Shown piece by piece: positions 1 through 8,102 of a DNA stretch of 64,000 bases. The stretch spans positions 3,100,001-3,164,000 of the forward strand of contig NZ_JARNTX010000001.1 in NCBI RefSeq assembly GCF_029433095.1. The letters are read 5' to 3'. Below the pieces are notes generated by a model. It ran no database searches. It saw nothing but the letters and a program-made list of their open reading frames with translations, and was not told the DNA's origin. This DNA comes from Hymenobacter sp. YC55 (GTDB taxonomy: Bacteria > Bacteroidota > Bacteroidia > Cytophagales > Hymenobacteraceae). The translations under genes were made by a program, and so were the position numbers. Within the stretch, counting starts at the first letter, position 1; each line of letters begins with the position of its first letter.

Positions 1-143
1 CAGTCGTGTAGGCAGATATAGGCTGCAAACCAGCACCAACGGAACACAGGTGATAGACAATATCCTACGGCCGTATCAGTCGGATAGCGCAAAGGCTCAA
101 CTTTATATTTACTTTATGCTATTCATCTAAACACAGCTGTTCT

Positions 144-1010
144 ATGAAATTCATAACCGTGTTGGCCTTCTTCGTTGCACTCACTGCTTCGTTTAGCTTC
201 GCCCCAAGTAAAGAGTCTATTCCGCAGATAGGCCTTGTGGCACCAATCGAGCAGGATAGCCTGCTATACGCCGCCGGTTTTCGAATGCTAGGCGAATCTG
301 TGGGTCGCATGATTGCGCCTTCTTTATCGGAAGAACAGTTCAAGCTGAATCTTGCCCGCATAAAAAAGGCGAAGTGCAAAGTATACCTCTGCAATATTCT
401 CTTCACCGGTAAAATCAAAATTGCTGGTCCTACCGTCGACGATGCCAGGGTAGTAGCGTATGCTGACAGCGTTTTTTCGAGAGCTCAGCAGGCCGGTATA
501 CCCGTTATCGTTTTGGGCAGCGGCGGCGCACGCAGGCTTCCGGAAGGCTACGATGCCCAAAAAGCCCAAGCCGACTTTGTGGTCTTGTGCCGCAAGTTGG
601 CTGTTGCGGCTCAGAAGCACCGGATAATGATTGCCATTGAAAGCCTTCAAGCTTCCGAAACGAATTTTCTGACTAGCCTACAGTCGGCCGCTGAGGTTGT
701 ACGTGCGGTCAACCATCCCAACTTCAAGCTCAACGCCGATATATTTCACATGATGCGCGGAGGCGAATCGCCACAAAGCATTATCGACGCAAAGGATTTG
801 CTAGTCCACTGCGAGATTGCCGAGAAACAAAGCCGCTCTTTTCCAGGTGTGCAAGGCGATGATTTCAAACCTTATTTAAGAGCTTTAAGAAAGGCGAACT
901 ACAAGGGTCATATTTTTATCGAGGGCAACACCAGTAACCCAAGCACCGACATCCCCCTTTCGTTTAACTATTTGACCAAGCAGCTCAAGGAAGTGTACGC
1001 AGAGAAATAA
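144..1010 (+). CDS. Secreted sugar-phosphate isomerase/epimerase-like TIM-barrel protein
   Basis: 288 aa. Residues 1-20 form a signal peptide (basic start, hydrophobic core, FSFA end), so the protein is probably periplasmic. The rest reads as a xylose-isomerase-like TIM barrel: strand VIVLGSG at 121-127, IMIAIESL at 161-168 with Glu166 as likely metal ligand, NADIFH at 197-202 (Asp199, His202), HCEIAE at 222-227 (His222, Glu224) and HIFIEGN at the end (Glu260). These acidic and His residues at strand ends fit the metal site of the AP endonuclease 2/sugar isomerase fold. The substrate cannot be told. In Bacteroidota, exported relatives often act on oxidised sugars next to Gfo/Idh/MocA proteins, but no partner is adjacent here; a Tat-exported Gfo/Idh/MocA lies at 27933. 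The ATG directly precedes the signal peptide. Confidence 0.8.
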   Translation: MKFITVLAFFVALTASFSFAPSKESIPQIGLVAPIEQDSLLYAAGFRMLGESVGRMIAPSLSEEQFKLNLARIKKAKCKVYLCNILFTGKIKIAGPTVDDARVVAYADSVFSRAQQAGIPVIVLGSGGARRLPEGYDAQKAQADFVVLCRKLAVAAQKHRIMIAIESLQASETNFLTSLQSAAEVVRAVNHPNFKLNADIFHMMRGGESPQSIIDAKDLLVHCEIAEKQSRSFPGVQGDDFKPYLRALRKANYKGHIFIEGNTSNPSTDIPLSFNYLTKQLKEVYAEK

Positions 1011-1199
1011 ATCCTCCCCATGATGGCCCGGGACCTTGCCTAGTGTTTACGCTGCTCCTCCGAAAAGCTAAAGGCAAGCACAACCTCCTTGAAAAGCACC
1101 AGCCTAGTTTCTCGAAGGCATGATAAGGGCTATTTATCGACCTAGCACCTTTACGATCTAGCACTTAGCATTCCGAATAACACCCCTACTCTTTCCTTT

Positions 1200-1922
1200 A
1201 TGTTTGAATGGCTACGCACAATTGCCACCATGCTGGATAGCAAAAAGATGGCCGCCATAGCGCTGGAAAACGAGAATATCCGGCGATATGGCGCGCAGGA
1301 CTTATCTGAATTCGACTTAGACCAAACGGCCCGGCAGCCTACTGCTACCGAAATACGCGGCTTAGCCACTGGCGCCATTCTATTTTTTGTCGGCGCAAAT
1401 CCAATTAAGCTGTTACCTCGCATCAAGCCCGAGCCGCTTGCTGAGCGAAAGGCTGCAACGGCCGACTGGTGGGGTATCAGCAACACGGAAGAAGCGCTTG
1501 ACATCCTGCAATGGCTCCGCGAGGAAGGACACCGCCACAAATACCAGAGCCAGCTGAAAAGCCAGCCGATGCACTGGCAAGCACTATTTGTCGACAATCC
1601 TTTTCTTAAGAACCGCACCGTAACCAACGTCGCCGCTTGGGATTATGCGCGCCAAGTGAACGTGGCACGCTGGTGCTATGACTACGATTATTTGACATGG
1701 GAGGAAGCTTGGCAGTACATTGATGATGCCACTCAAGCGGCCCTACGCACCTATGATTCGTGGGATAGTTTCGCGGCTGGGTTCGTAGCCGGGCGTATCA
1801 TGTGGGCACCCGACAATGACATGCACGACCACATTGCCGAAACAGCGCGCTACCTGATAGAGGCACGCTACAGCCCGTGGCGCGACATTCCTTGGCAGCT
1901 GTACCCGGTGCCTGGCGATTAG
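1200..1922 (+). CDS. DUF1266 domain protein
   Basis: 240 aa, no signal peptide or membrane segment. The C-terminal half (about residues 140-235) has the DUF1266 pattern: a WDYAR segment, then WCYDYDYLTWEEAWQYID with the family's EAW core, then YDSWDSFAAGFVAGRIMW. DUF1266 proteins (relatives of E. coli YbeR/YbeU) have no established function. The N-terminal part is charged and helical with no recognisable domain. The gene stands alone between intergenic gaps of about 190 and 350 bp. The family match is from pattern memory and is fairly secure; nothing can be said about the role. Confidence 0.72.
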   Translation: MFEWLRTIATMLDSKKMAAIALENENIRRYGAQDLSEFDLDQTARQPTATEIRGLATGAILFFVGANPIKLLPRIKPEPLAERKAATADWWGISNTEEALDILQWLREEGHRHKYQSQLKSQPMHWQALFVDNPFLKNRTVTNVAAWDYARQVNVARWCYDYDYLTWEEAWQYIDDATQAALRTYDSWDSFAAGFVAGRIMWAPDNDMHDHIAETARYLIEARYSPWRDIPWQLYPVPGD

Positions 1923-2269
1923 TTGCGAACTCCTGCCACTGGTTGTGGGCCTTGCTGCCTTCAGATAAAGGTGGCGCTTCAATTACTTTCAGGTATTGCC
2001 TATCCATGGCAAAAGCTTCACCTATGAGCGGTAGCGCCTTTGTCGTGGGTAGGCTTTTGGGGTTTGAAAAAGCGGTATTTCGGCCTGCAGAGGCACTATA
2101 CGCTTAATAAATCGGCACGCTCTTGTTATAATATTAAGTATTTACTATATTAATAGTAGATAAGGCTATGCCCTTTAGGATCGAACAGTGATGGCGACCA
2201 TGTAGCTAGGCTATACATGACTGGAGTTTGGCTGTATCGCCACGCATCACCACAAACCAACCCCGCCCT
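1923..2269. other. Intergenic region, AT-rich in its second half
   Basis: About 350 bp between the DUF1266 gene and the methyltransferase gene. The part around 2110-2165 is a run of A and T (TATAATATTAAG and similar) that contrasts with the rest of the window and may hold the methyltransferase promoter. No convincing coding sequence, RNA gene or strong hairpin is seen; a short reading frame at 1877-2107 overlaps the DUF1266 gene and does not look like a protein. Confidence 0.5.
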
Positions 2270-3118
2270 ATGGAAGCACAACTAGAACAAATTCGGGAGC
2301 AGCAGAAAGAAACTTGGAACAAGTTTTCGTCGGGCTGGCGCAAATGGGACGACTTTACGATGGACTGGCTAAGGCCGATGGGAACTGAGATTATCAATTC
2401 CTTGCAGCTGAGGCCCACTGATACGGTACTTGATATTGCTGCTGGTACCGGCGAGCCGGGCCTAACCATAGCCGCTATCGTCAGGGATGGAAAAGTTGTA
2501 ATAACTGACCTTGCGGAGGGCATGCTGGATGTTGCCCGCGATAACGCCTCGAAGAAGGAAATTACGAATTGCGAACTTGTCAGGTGCGACGTTTGTGAAT
2601 TACCATTTGATGACGAAACGTTCGATGCCGTGAGTTGCCGCTTTGGATTCATGTTTTTCCCCGACATGCTGATGGCTGCAAAGGAAATGGCCCGAGTACT
2701 TAAGCCAGGCGGAAGAATAGCCGCGGCTGTGTGGGGTACTCCCGAAAAAAATATATGGATTACCACCACGCTCAGCACAATTAATAAAAGCGTGGAATTG
2801 CCTAAGCCCCCACCGGGCGCACCAGGTATGTTCCGTTGTGCAGCGCCTGGTTTATTATCTGGTTTGCTTGCTGAAGCTGGCTTTACGCATATCACAGAAA
2901 AGCGAATAGACGGCAAACTTAATTGCGGCACCAGCGACAATTATTGGAATTTTATGAATGATGTAGCTGCACCAGTAGTTGCAGCCTTGAGCAAAACTGA
3001 CAGCAACACAAAAGATAAAATCAAGAAGGAAGTATTCGACTTATTAAACGAAAAATTTCCTAATAAACAAGTTACCCTTGATTATGGGACGATAGTGGTA
3101 TGTGGCGAAAAAATGTAA
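2270..3118 (+). CDS. Class I SAM-dependent methyltransferase
   Basis: 282 aa from the ATG at 2270; a TTG 42 bases upstream is possible, but the family usually begins near the helix MEAQLEQIREQQKETW. Motif I is VLDIAAGTGEPG. An acidic residue after the next strand (VVITDLAEGM) would bind the ribose of S-adenosylmethionine. ELPFDDETFDAVSCRFGFMF and RVLKPGGRIAAAVWG are the post-I and motif III regions of UbiE-like methyltransferases. The substrate is unknown; the layout resembles small-molecule methyltransferases rather than the menaquinone enzyme MenG. The last third is AT-rich and Lys/Asn-rich, unlike the first part and like the following gene, which may mean that the 3' end and its neighbour share a foreign origin. 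Confidence 0.85.
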   Translation: MEAQLEQIREQQKETWNKFSSGWRKWDDFTMDWLRPMGTEIINSLQLRPTDTVLDIAAGTGEPGLTIAAIVRDGKVVITDLAEGMLDVARDNASKKEITNCELVRCDVCELPFDDETFDAVSCRFGFMFFPDMLMAAKEMARVLKPGGRIAAAVWGTPEKNIWITTTLSTINKSVELPKPPPGAPGMFRCAAPGLLSGLLAEAGFTHITEKRIDGKLNCGTSDNYWNFMNDVAAPVVAALSKTDSNTKDKIKKEVFDLLNEKFPNKQVTLDYGTIVVCGEKM

Positions 3119-3316
3119 ACATCAGGATTACTCGTGCTACCCTTTTAGCAATGCACAAGTGCCTCAACTTATTATAATACTAGAAAGCACTATCGTTGTT
3201 TCAATTAATTATCATGCATCTACTTACAAAAATACCCTACCTGATATAAGTAGTATTTACACTACAACCATTCAGCCTCGAATTGGAGTCTACTCCCTCA
3301 CATAAAATTTAAAGTT

Positions 3317-4054
3317 ATGCCAGAAGGACGTGATTTTTATTGCAGCATGACAGACTTGTATGCTAACGAAGTTGAAGGCACTAATTTCACCACGGAATGG
3401 TACAGACACCTTCGGCGCTATGAAACAGGTAAAAACTACAACGAGGAGAATTCAATATTTATCATGGCTCCTCATGGTGGCAGTATCGAAAGTGGTACAA
3501 CGGAGCTGACACTAGCAACTGCGGGCTTTACCAACGGTTTCAATGGTCAGCCCACCACATCGGACACTTACGATTATTTTATTTTCAATGGCATTAATCC
3601 GAACAAGGAAAATGGCAAATTACATGTAACCGCTTCTCGTTATAATGACCCTGTAGCTACTGCATTAGTAAAAACCAGCCTTATCAGCCTCTCTTTTCAT
3701 GGCTGTACTGATGAACAACCCAATGAAAGCACCGGCATTGGCTATAAAGCATGCTTAATCGGAGGTGTGGATAGGCTATTTAAGGAATTACTGGAAGCAC
3801 AATTGTCGGGAGCTGGCTTTAATGCTTACATTACCAATCAAAATATGCTTGACGGCAACTTACCTAAAAATATTATCAACAAAAATAAACGTCAGGCCGG
3901 CGCGCAGTTTGAGCTAACAACCTCTTTTCGCGCATCACTCCATGGTATAAATAGCCGCAGCAAAAGAAGAACAACTACTAATACTGATTTTTGGCTATTT
4001 GTAAATACAATTAGAGAATCTATAGAACAATACAAAATTCAATTATCTATCTAA
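3317..4054 (+). CDS. Poly-gamma-glutamate hydrolase family protein (phage-type PGA depolymerase)
   Basis: 245 aa, no signal peptide. Its motifs match the PF05908 gamma-PGA hydrolase family, known from Bacillus phages and B. subtilis YndL/YoqZ-like proteins: APHGGSIESGT at 51-61 (His53, Glu58), HVTA at 103-106, SFHG at 126-129 (His128) and GAQFELT at 195-201. The His and Glu residues are those expected for a zinc-dependent carboxypeptidase-like fold. Family members cut poly-gamma-glutamate capsules. Codon use and base content are clearly AT-rich compared with the neighbouring genes, which suggests horizontal transfer. No phage gene is nearby. A strong terminator follows at 4117. Lack of an export signal suggests a cytoplasmic protein or release by lysis. 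Confidence 0.85.
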   Translation: MPEGRDFYCSMTDLYANEVEGTNFTTEWYRHLRRYETGKNYNEENSIFIMAPHGGSIESGTTELTLATAGFTNGFNGQPTTSDTYDYFIFNGINPNKENGKLHVTASRYNDPVATALVKTSLISLSFHGCTDEQPNESTGIGYKACLIGGVDRLFKELLEAQLSGAGFNAYITNQNMLDGNLPKNIINKNKRQAGAQFELTTSFRASLHGINSRSKRRTTTNTDFWLFVNTIRESIEQYKIQLSI

Positions 4055-4559
4055 TTATATTTTAAATATATATCAAACAGAAACCAGCAGGCTTATGACA
4101 GCAAAAAAACAATCATTATAATACAAGAAACGCCGCCTAATTACAGGCGGCGTTTCTTGTATTATAAGTAATTTCTCTAGAATATTGATGCATACGCTGC
4201 ACACCCCTCACACCATCCGAAAAAATTACGCAGACGTTCGTCTTTGGCATCTTTCTTCCGCAGCTTGCGGGCCCGACGGGCCGCTTTGGCAGCTAGCTCC
4301 GCTGCAGGCGAAACGAAATGATAACGGAGCGTTATATAGCGCCGGAAAACAAAGGTTCGGACGCCTACAAATGGGGTTGGGATGGTGTATTGCATGGCGG
4401 TGGGGATTGGTGAGCAGCATAAGATACGGTTTTAATCCTTTGAATATCAAGGGTCCGCCGGTTTTTCTGACTTTCGGGCAGAAGCTTCGTATGCTGATTG
4501 GTTGTTTGCTAGCTTGTTTATTTCAAACGCCATAAACCGCCAGGCTCCTCTTTGCTGCC
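4055..4559. other. Intergenic region with terminator; no convincing gene
   Basis: About 500 bp between the hydrolase and the next gene. Apart from the terminator at 4117-4166 it holds only short overlapping frames on both strands (within 4177-4535). One reverse frame of 72 residues has a Lys/Arg/Ala-rich stretch, AKAARRARKLRKK, that could be a small basic protein, but its start region looks random and I do not call it. Confidence 0.4.
4117..4166. terminator. Strong bidirectional rho-independent terminator
   Basis: Perfect 22-bp stem: left arm 4117-4138, loop AATTAC at 4139-4144, right arm 4145-4166. The GC core is CGCCGCCT/AGGCGGCG, flanked by A-rich and T-rich halves (AAGAAA, TTTCTT), so it can stop transcription in both directions. 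It ends the poly-gamma-glutamate hydrolase gene. Confidence 0.85.
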
Positions 4560-5009
4560 ATGACCGACGCTGATTTTCACCGAGCTATCCGGCGTATCCG
4601 CTGGCGACACTGGCTGCATTACTCCATCCAGGCTCTGCTCATGGGGGCGCTGGTGCTGGCCGGTGGCAATAAAGCAGCGGCAGTAACTTCAGCGCAGCCG
4701 GCCCTGGCCTCGTGGCCTTTGCTCTTGCTGCTGGGCGCGTTGCTACCATTGGCAGGAGTGCTTCTGTACCTGATTTCCCGGCGCCTAACACCTAACTTGC
4801 GGCGGCCCGCCGAGCAGAACTTGCGCGTGTACCAGAGTCGCATGCTGCTACGCAACAGCTTATTAAGTCTGCTGGGGCTGCCGCTGCTAGTTTCCTATGT
4901 TTTTACGCGCAGCCCCTTGGAACTGATAGCGTGCGGTGTGCTGCTACTAGCATTGTGTTTGCTCACGGTACCTTCGGCCAAAGCCTACCAGCGCTGGTTG
5001 CTCAGTTAG
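4560..5009 (+). CDS. Small integral membrane protein of unknown function
   Basis: 149 aa. A short charged N-terminus (FHRAIRRIRWRHWL) is followed by four likely membrane helices: about 24-42, 55-77, 95-117 and 119-137. Between helices 2 and 3 is a basic loop (SRRLTPNLRRPAEQ) containing an RVYQSRMLLRN segment. No known family is recognised. It ends 50 bases before menE on the same strand, so the two may be co-transcribed; that alone does not show a role in menaquinone synthesis. Confidence 0.7.
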   Translation: MTDADFHRAIRRIRWRHWLHYSIQALLMGALVLAGGNKAAAVTSAQPALASWPLLLLLGALLPLAGVLLYLISRRLTPNLRRPAEQNLRVYQSRMLLRNSLLSLLGLPLLVSYVFTRSPLELIACGVLLLALCLLTVPSAKAYQRWLLS

Positions 5010-5059
5010 GGCCTCTTATTCTGGCTGATTGGCTACTTCGCTGACTTCTTTCTACTCTT

Positions 5060-6196
5060 ATGAATTCTTCTTCCGACCTACTCCCCGATTCGCTGCTGCT
5101 TAATGGCCGTGAATTCCGATACACTGACATTCAGCAGTACCCGGCCACTACGCCCGTCGACTTGAACGGTTACGAGGCCAAGGTGCTCGACTTCTGCCGG
5201 CAATGGCTGAACGGCACGCAGGACGTGGCCTTGCATACCAGCGGTTCTACGGGTCAGCCGCAGCCCGTGCTGATGAAGCGCCAGCAGCTGGAAGCCTCGG
5301 CCCGCCGCACCGGCGACTACTTCGACCTTGGCCCCGGCGACCGAATGCTGGTATGCTTGAACTGCGAGTTTGTGGGCGGCATGATGATGCTGGTACGCGG
5401 CTTCGAGCGGCGTATGCACCTCACCATTGTCGAGCCCCAAGCCGACCCTTTCGCGCTGGTACCGGCCGAGGCAGAATTCACGTTTGCCTCGTTTGTGCCC
5501 TTGCAGCTACGGGCGGTGCTGGCGGCTGGGCACGCCCCGCGCCTCAACCAAATGAAAGCCATTTTGGTGGGCGGGGCTGCCGTGGAGCAGAGCTTGGCCA
5601 AAGAAATTCGGCAGCTAACGGTACCCGTGTACTTGACGTACGGCATGACCGAAACGGCCTCGCACATTGCCCTGCGCCGCCTCAACGGCCCCGACCTTAC
5701 CACGGCGTATCGCGTGCTTCCCGGCATCCACGTCGGGCAGGACGCCCGTGGCTGCCTCACCGTGCGCGCCGACGTAACCGACAATCAGCTCATCACGACC
5801 AATGACCACGTGAAGCTGCTAGACCCTCACACATTTGAGTGGTTAGGCCGGCTGGACTTCGTGATAAATAGTGGCGGGGTGAAAGTGCAGGCCGAGAAAG
5901 TAGAGCAGGTGCTGGAAGTGGCGCTGTTGGAACTGAACCTGCCCGTCCGTAGGGCGTTTGTAGCTGGCCAACCCGATGCGCGCTTGGGCGAGCAGGTAAC
6001 GGCGTACTTGGAAGGCGAACCACTGCCCGAAGCGCAGCAGCAGCAGCTTTTGAGTTTGCTTCGTAAGCGGCTAAGCAAATACGAACGGCCCCGCGAGCTG
6101 GTATACGTCGGGGAGTTTCGTACTACGGCTTCCGGTAAGCTCAACCGACGAGCTACTTTGCAAAGCCTCCCCAAAGCCACCGAAACCGAGGAATAG
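5060..6196 (+). CDS. menE: o-Succinylbenzoate-CoA ligase (MenE-like acyl-CoA synthetase)
   Basis: 378 aa, shorter than typical acyl-CoA synthetases but normal for the compact MenE proteins of Bacteroidota. Ordered ANL-superfamily motifs: phosphate-binding HTSGSTGQPQP at about 59-69, core VYLTYGMTETASHIAL at 190-205 (TYGMTET is motif A5), LGRLDFVINSGGVKVQ (hinge and A8), and a C-terminal TTASGKLNRR carrying the catalytic Lys. The family joins o-succinylbenzoate to CoA with ATP in menaquinone synthesis. The MenE assignment rests on size and on menA at 59455 in the same window; a different acid substrate cannot be excluded. A terminator follows at 6220. Confidence 0.8.
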   Translation: MNSSSDLLPDSLLLNGREFRYTDIQQYPATTPVDLNGYEAKVLDFCRQWLNGTQDVALHTSGSTGQPQPVLMKRQQLEASARRTGDYFDLGPGDRMLVCLNCEFVGGMMMLVRGFERRMHLTIVEPQADPFALVPAEAEFTFASFVPLQLRAVLAAGHAPRLNQMKAILVGGAAVEQSLAKEIRQLTVPVYLTYGMTETASHIALRRLNGPDLTTAYRVLPGIHVGQDARGCLTVRADVTDNQLITTNDHVKLLDPHTFEWLGRLDFVINSGGVKVQAEKVEQVLEVALLELNLPVRRAFVAGQPDARLGEQVTAYLEGEPLPEAQQQQLLSLLRKRLSKYERPRELVYVGEFRTTASGKLNRRATLQSLPKATETEE

Positions 6197-6533
6197 CTTA
6201 CCCCAAAGATTCCTAAGTACCGAAAAGCCCCGGCTCCGTCATGACAGAGCTGGGGCTTTTCGGTTTTCGGCTGCGCAGGATAGACTATGTCTTCTTTTCG
6301 CCTCGGTTGCCTACGCCTTCCACTTGTGTCGCAAAATGTTTACATGCAGGCGTGCATTAACCAAATAATAGCATCTAAAAAGGAAACGACTTGGCTTTTC
6401 ATATAAGTTTTATGGATGTATAAGTTTACCCGCCAGCAACGCATAACTTGAACTTAGTTCGAAGTTATGTGGGCTCCTACACTGTTGAAGCTCACTAAAT
6501 TTCATTATACCTGTAGTATATAGTTAGCGCTTG
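6197..6533. other. Intergenic region between menE and a small peptide gene
   Basis: About 340 bp. It holds the menE terminator at 6220-6263. The rest (6330-6530) is AT-rich and probably carries the promoter of the following small gene. No further gene or RNA is seen. Confidence 0.5.
6220..6263 (+). terminator. Rho-independent terminator after menE
   Basis: Stem CCGAAAAGCCCCGGCTC (6220-6236) pairs with GAGCTGGGGCTTTTCGG (6247-6263) with one G-T pair. The loop is short and a TTTT run is embedded in the 3' arm, with another TTTT just after. It lies 24 bases after the menE stop. Confidence 0.8.
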
Positions 6534-6686
6534 ATGAAAAAATATCTACTACCCTGTCTTATCCTTACGGCCTTTATTTTTGGATTTGCGCTGGGTCGCG
6601 CCAATACTGTGCCGCCAGAGCCACGGCCTACTCCTCCGCTGCAGTTGGCACAAATCACACCCGTAAGTCTGGCTCAGCACTGCTGA
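6534..6686 (+). CDS. Membrane-anchored or secreted micropeptide (50 aa)
   Basis: A complete small frame, ATG at 6534 to TGA at 6684-6686. The peptide begins MKKYLLPCLILTAFIFGFAL: two Lys, then a 17-residue hydrophobic stretch ending in GRA, which is a signal peptide or single membrane anchor. The remainder is Pro-rich (VPPEPRPTPPLQ) and ends in a Cys. The AT-rich upstream region and the clean signal-like start argue that it is real, but no homologue is recognised. It ends 24 bases before the 3' end of the convergent gene at 6711. Confidence 0.45.
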   Translation: MKKYLLPCLILTAFIFGFALGRANTVPPEPRPTPPLQLAQITPVSLAQHC

Positions 6687-6710
6687 TCCTGAAGGCTTCT
6701 GAAGCCGTTA

Positions 6711-7433
6711 CTACCAGTCGGCGCGGCGTAGACCTTTCTGGGTGAAGAGGCGTTGGCGGCCCCGGAACACTTTGTATAAGTCGCCAAGAGAAAGCTTAAC
6801 GCGGCCGTAGAACACAGGGCCGTTCAGTTCCCGCTGCGTCAGGTTATCGACGAACACGGGTTGCCGCCAGCCTAGCCCCGAGCCCAGCGCGAGCCAGCGG
6901 TAAATACGCATTTGGGCTGCCAAGGAAGGCTCGACCAGCCAAATGACCCGTTTAGGCGAGCGAACCCGGGTATCGTCGGGGAGGGTGTAGTGGGCATAGG
7001 TTTTGCCCACGCCCAACTGAAGCTGGGTGGCTATTTCCCAGCGCGGATTGCCGAGCACTACGTACTCGCCGTAGCCGGCCACATAGCGCAGGCGTAGTTC
7101 TGCCTTGGTGTTTTCCGGTAATTCCGTTGGGATGGGTTGGCGCGAGGGAATGCCATTGCTTAGCAGATACACCCCGATACCGGTCCGCAACCGGCCCCGC
7201 CATTCAATTCCGAGCTTTAGCCCAGGTACCGACACAAAGCGGCGGTTAACAATGGAGTTGCGAATGTCGAGTTGAAACACCGGCCGCCGGTGGGGCTGCC
7301 GAACCGTTACGCTGTCGTGGAGCTGGTACACGGCCGAATCGGATGTGCCTGCCTGCAGAGATTGGGGCAAACTAAGTCCTACTCCTAAAGCCAGCAGAGC
7401 TGACCGCCACTTGTATTGAAATAACAGTACCAC
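6711..7433 (-). CDS. Predicted secreted or outer-membrane protein of unknown function
   Basis: 240 aa. The first 28 residues form a signal peptide (FQYKWRSALLALGVGLSLP, then LQAG). The mature part is rich in alternating hydrophobic and aromatic residues with many Arg and Tyr: LKLGIEWRGRLRTGIGVYLL, LRLRYVAGYGEYVVL, WEIATQLQLGVGKTYAHY, ALGSGLGWRQPVF, VFYGRVKLSLGDLY. This pattern is typical of small outer-membrane beta-barrels of Bacteroidota. It does not end in the aromatic residue plus short strand seen in many porins but in a basic tail (RQRLFTQKGLRRADW). Function unknown. It is divergent from the operon starting at 7622. Confidence 0.7.
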   Translation of the reverse strand: MVLLFQYKWRSALLALGVGLSLPQSLQAGTSDSAVYQLHDSVTVRQPHRRPVFQLDIRNSIVNRRFVSVPGLKLGIEWRGRLRTGIGVYLLSNGIPSRQPIPTELPENTKAELRLRYVAGYGEYVVLGNPRWEIATQLQLGVGKTYAHYTLPDDTRVRSPKRVIWLVEPSLAAQMRIYRWLALGSGLGWRQPVFVDNLTQRELNGPVFYGRVKLSLGDLYKVFRGRQRLFTQKGLRRADW

Positions 7434-7501
7434 GGCGCGAAGTTACGACCAGACACGAGGGAAATTGTATTGCAGCCTACTTGTTGGAGCTTACCATAGC
7501 C

Positions 7502-7532
7502 TACGCTTCACCGGACCAGAGGCTACGCTTCA
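7502..7532 (+). promoter_or_regulatory. Candidate LytTR operator before the forward signalling operon
   Basis: Two direct copies of TACGCTTCA start at 7502 and 7524, 22 bp apart, about 90 bp before the first gene of the operon that encodes a LytS kinase and a LytTR regulator. The same ACGCTTC core, paired at 21 bp, occurs before the genes starting at 15559 and 18215. LytTR regulators are known to bind direct repeats about two helical turns apart. Binding by the local regulator is an inference. A weak -7-like TAGTTTAG lies further downstream near 7589. Confidence 0.5.
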
Positions 7533-7621
7533 TAAGCCATGAATGCTGGTTCACCCTTTTTACGAGTGCCAGGGCATCAGGTAGCGTGTAGTTTAGAGGC
7601 ATCAACTAAGCGCACCTCCCT

Positions 7622-8065
7622 ATGGCCATCACCCCCGATTCTCTGTTTGCTTTCGCCAACCCCATTACTATGGTGGGCTGGGTGTTGTTGCTGGTAGCGC
7701 CACGCTGGTCGCTGACGCGCCGCTTGGTGCTCAGTGGTGCGTTGCCACTAGTGCTGGCAGTAGCCTACGTCTTACTGATTGGCAGCCACTACCTCGGGGC
7801 CAGCGCCAGTGAGGGCGGCTTCAGTTCCTTGCAAGAGGTAACGGCCCTCTTCCGGGACCCGTGGGCGTTGCTGGCGGGCTGGGTGCACTACCTCTGCTTC
7901 GATCTGAGCATTGGCATCTGGGAAACTCACGACGCGCAGAAACGCGGAGTACCACACTTGCTGCTGGTACCGGCGCTGCTGCTCACCTTCCTTTTCGGGC
8001 CGCTGGGTTTGCTGCTGTACGCGCTGCTTCGGCGCTGGTACCCCGCCCCGGCCTTGGCTAGCTAG
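7622..8065 (+). CDS. ABA4-like (DUF4281) integral membrane protein
   Basis: 147 aa with four membrane helices (about 8-26, 34-53, 80-100, 115-137). It matches the ABA4-like family, named for the plant protein needed for neoxanthin formation: an N-terminal LFAFANPITMVGWVLLLVAP, a loop of the type FSSLQEVTALFRDPWALLAGWVHYLCFDL, then IGIWETHDAQKRGVPH and a final helix ending LLYALLRRWY. Bacterial members are often found in carotenoid-making species, but their reaction is not established. It is the first gene of a six-gene forward operon (gaps 9-38 bp) that contains a histidine kinase and its LytTR regulator. Confidence 0.75.
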   Translation: MAITPDSLFAFANPITMVGWVLLLVAPRWSLTRRLVLSGALPLVLAVAYVLLIGSHYLGASASEGGFSSLQEVTALFRDPWALLAGWVHYLCFDLSIGIWETHDAQKRGVPHLLLVPALLLTFLFGPLGLLLYALLRRWYPAPALAS

Positions 8066-8102
8066 TGACTTGGTTTTGTAATCCACCCTACCCTTTTCAA
8101 CT

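Noticed and set aside
2..130. An open forward frame entering from the window edge
   Set aside because: Only 42 codons with no recognisable motif; it could be the tail of an upstream gene but cannot be supported.
3102..3305. A 67-residue forward frame after the methyltransferase
   Set aside because: It overlaps the methyltransferase end, has no domain or signal, and is what AT-rich intergenic DNA yields by chance.
4177..4535. Several 70-116-residue frames on both strands
   Set aside because: They overlap each other, have no good start context and no family. The Lys/Arg-rich reverse frame at 4177-4395 is the least unlikely.
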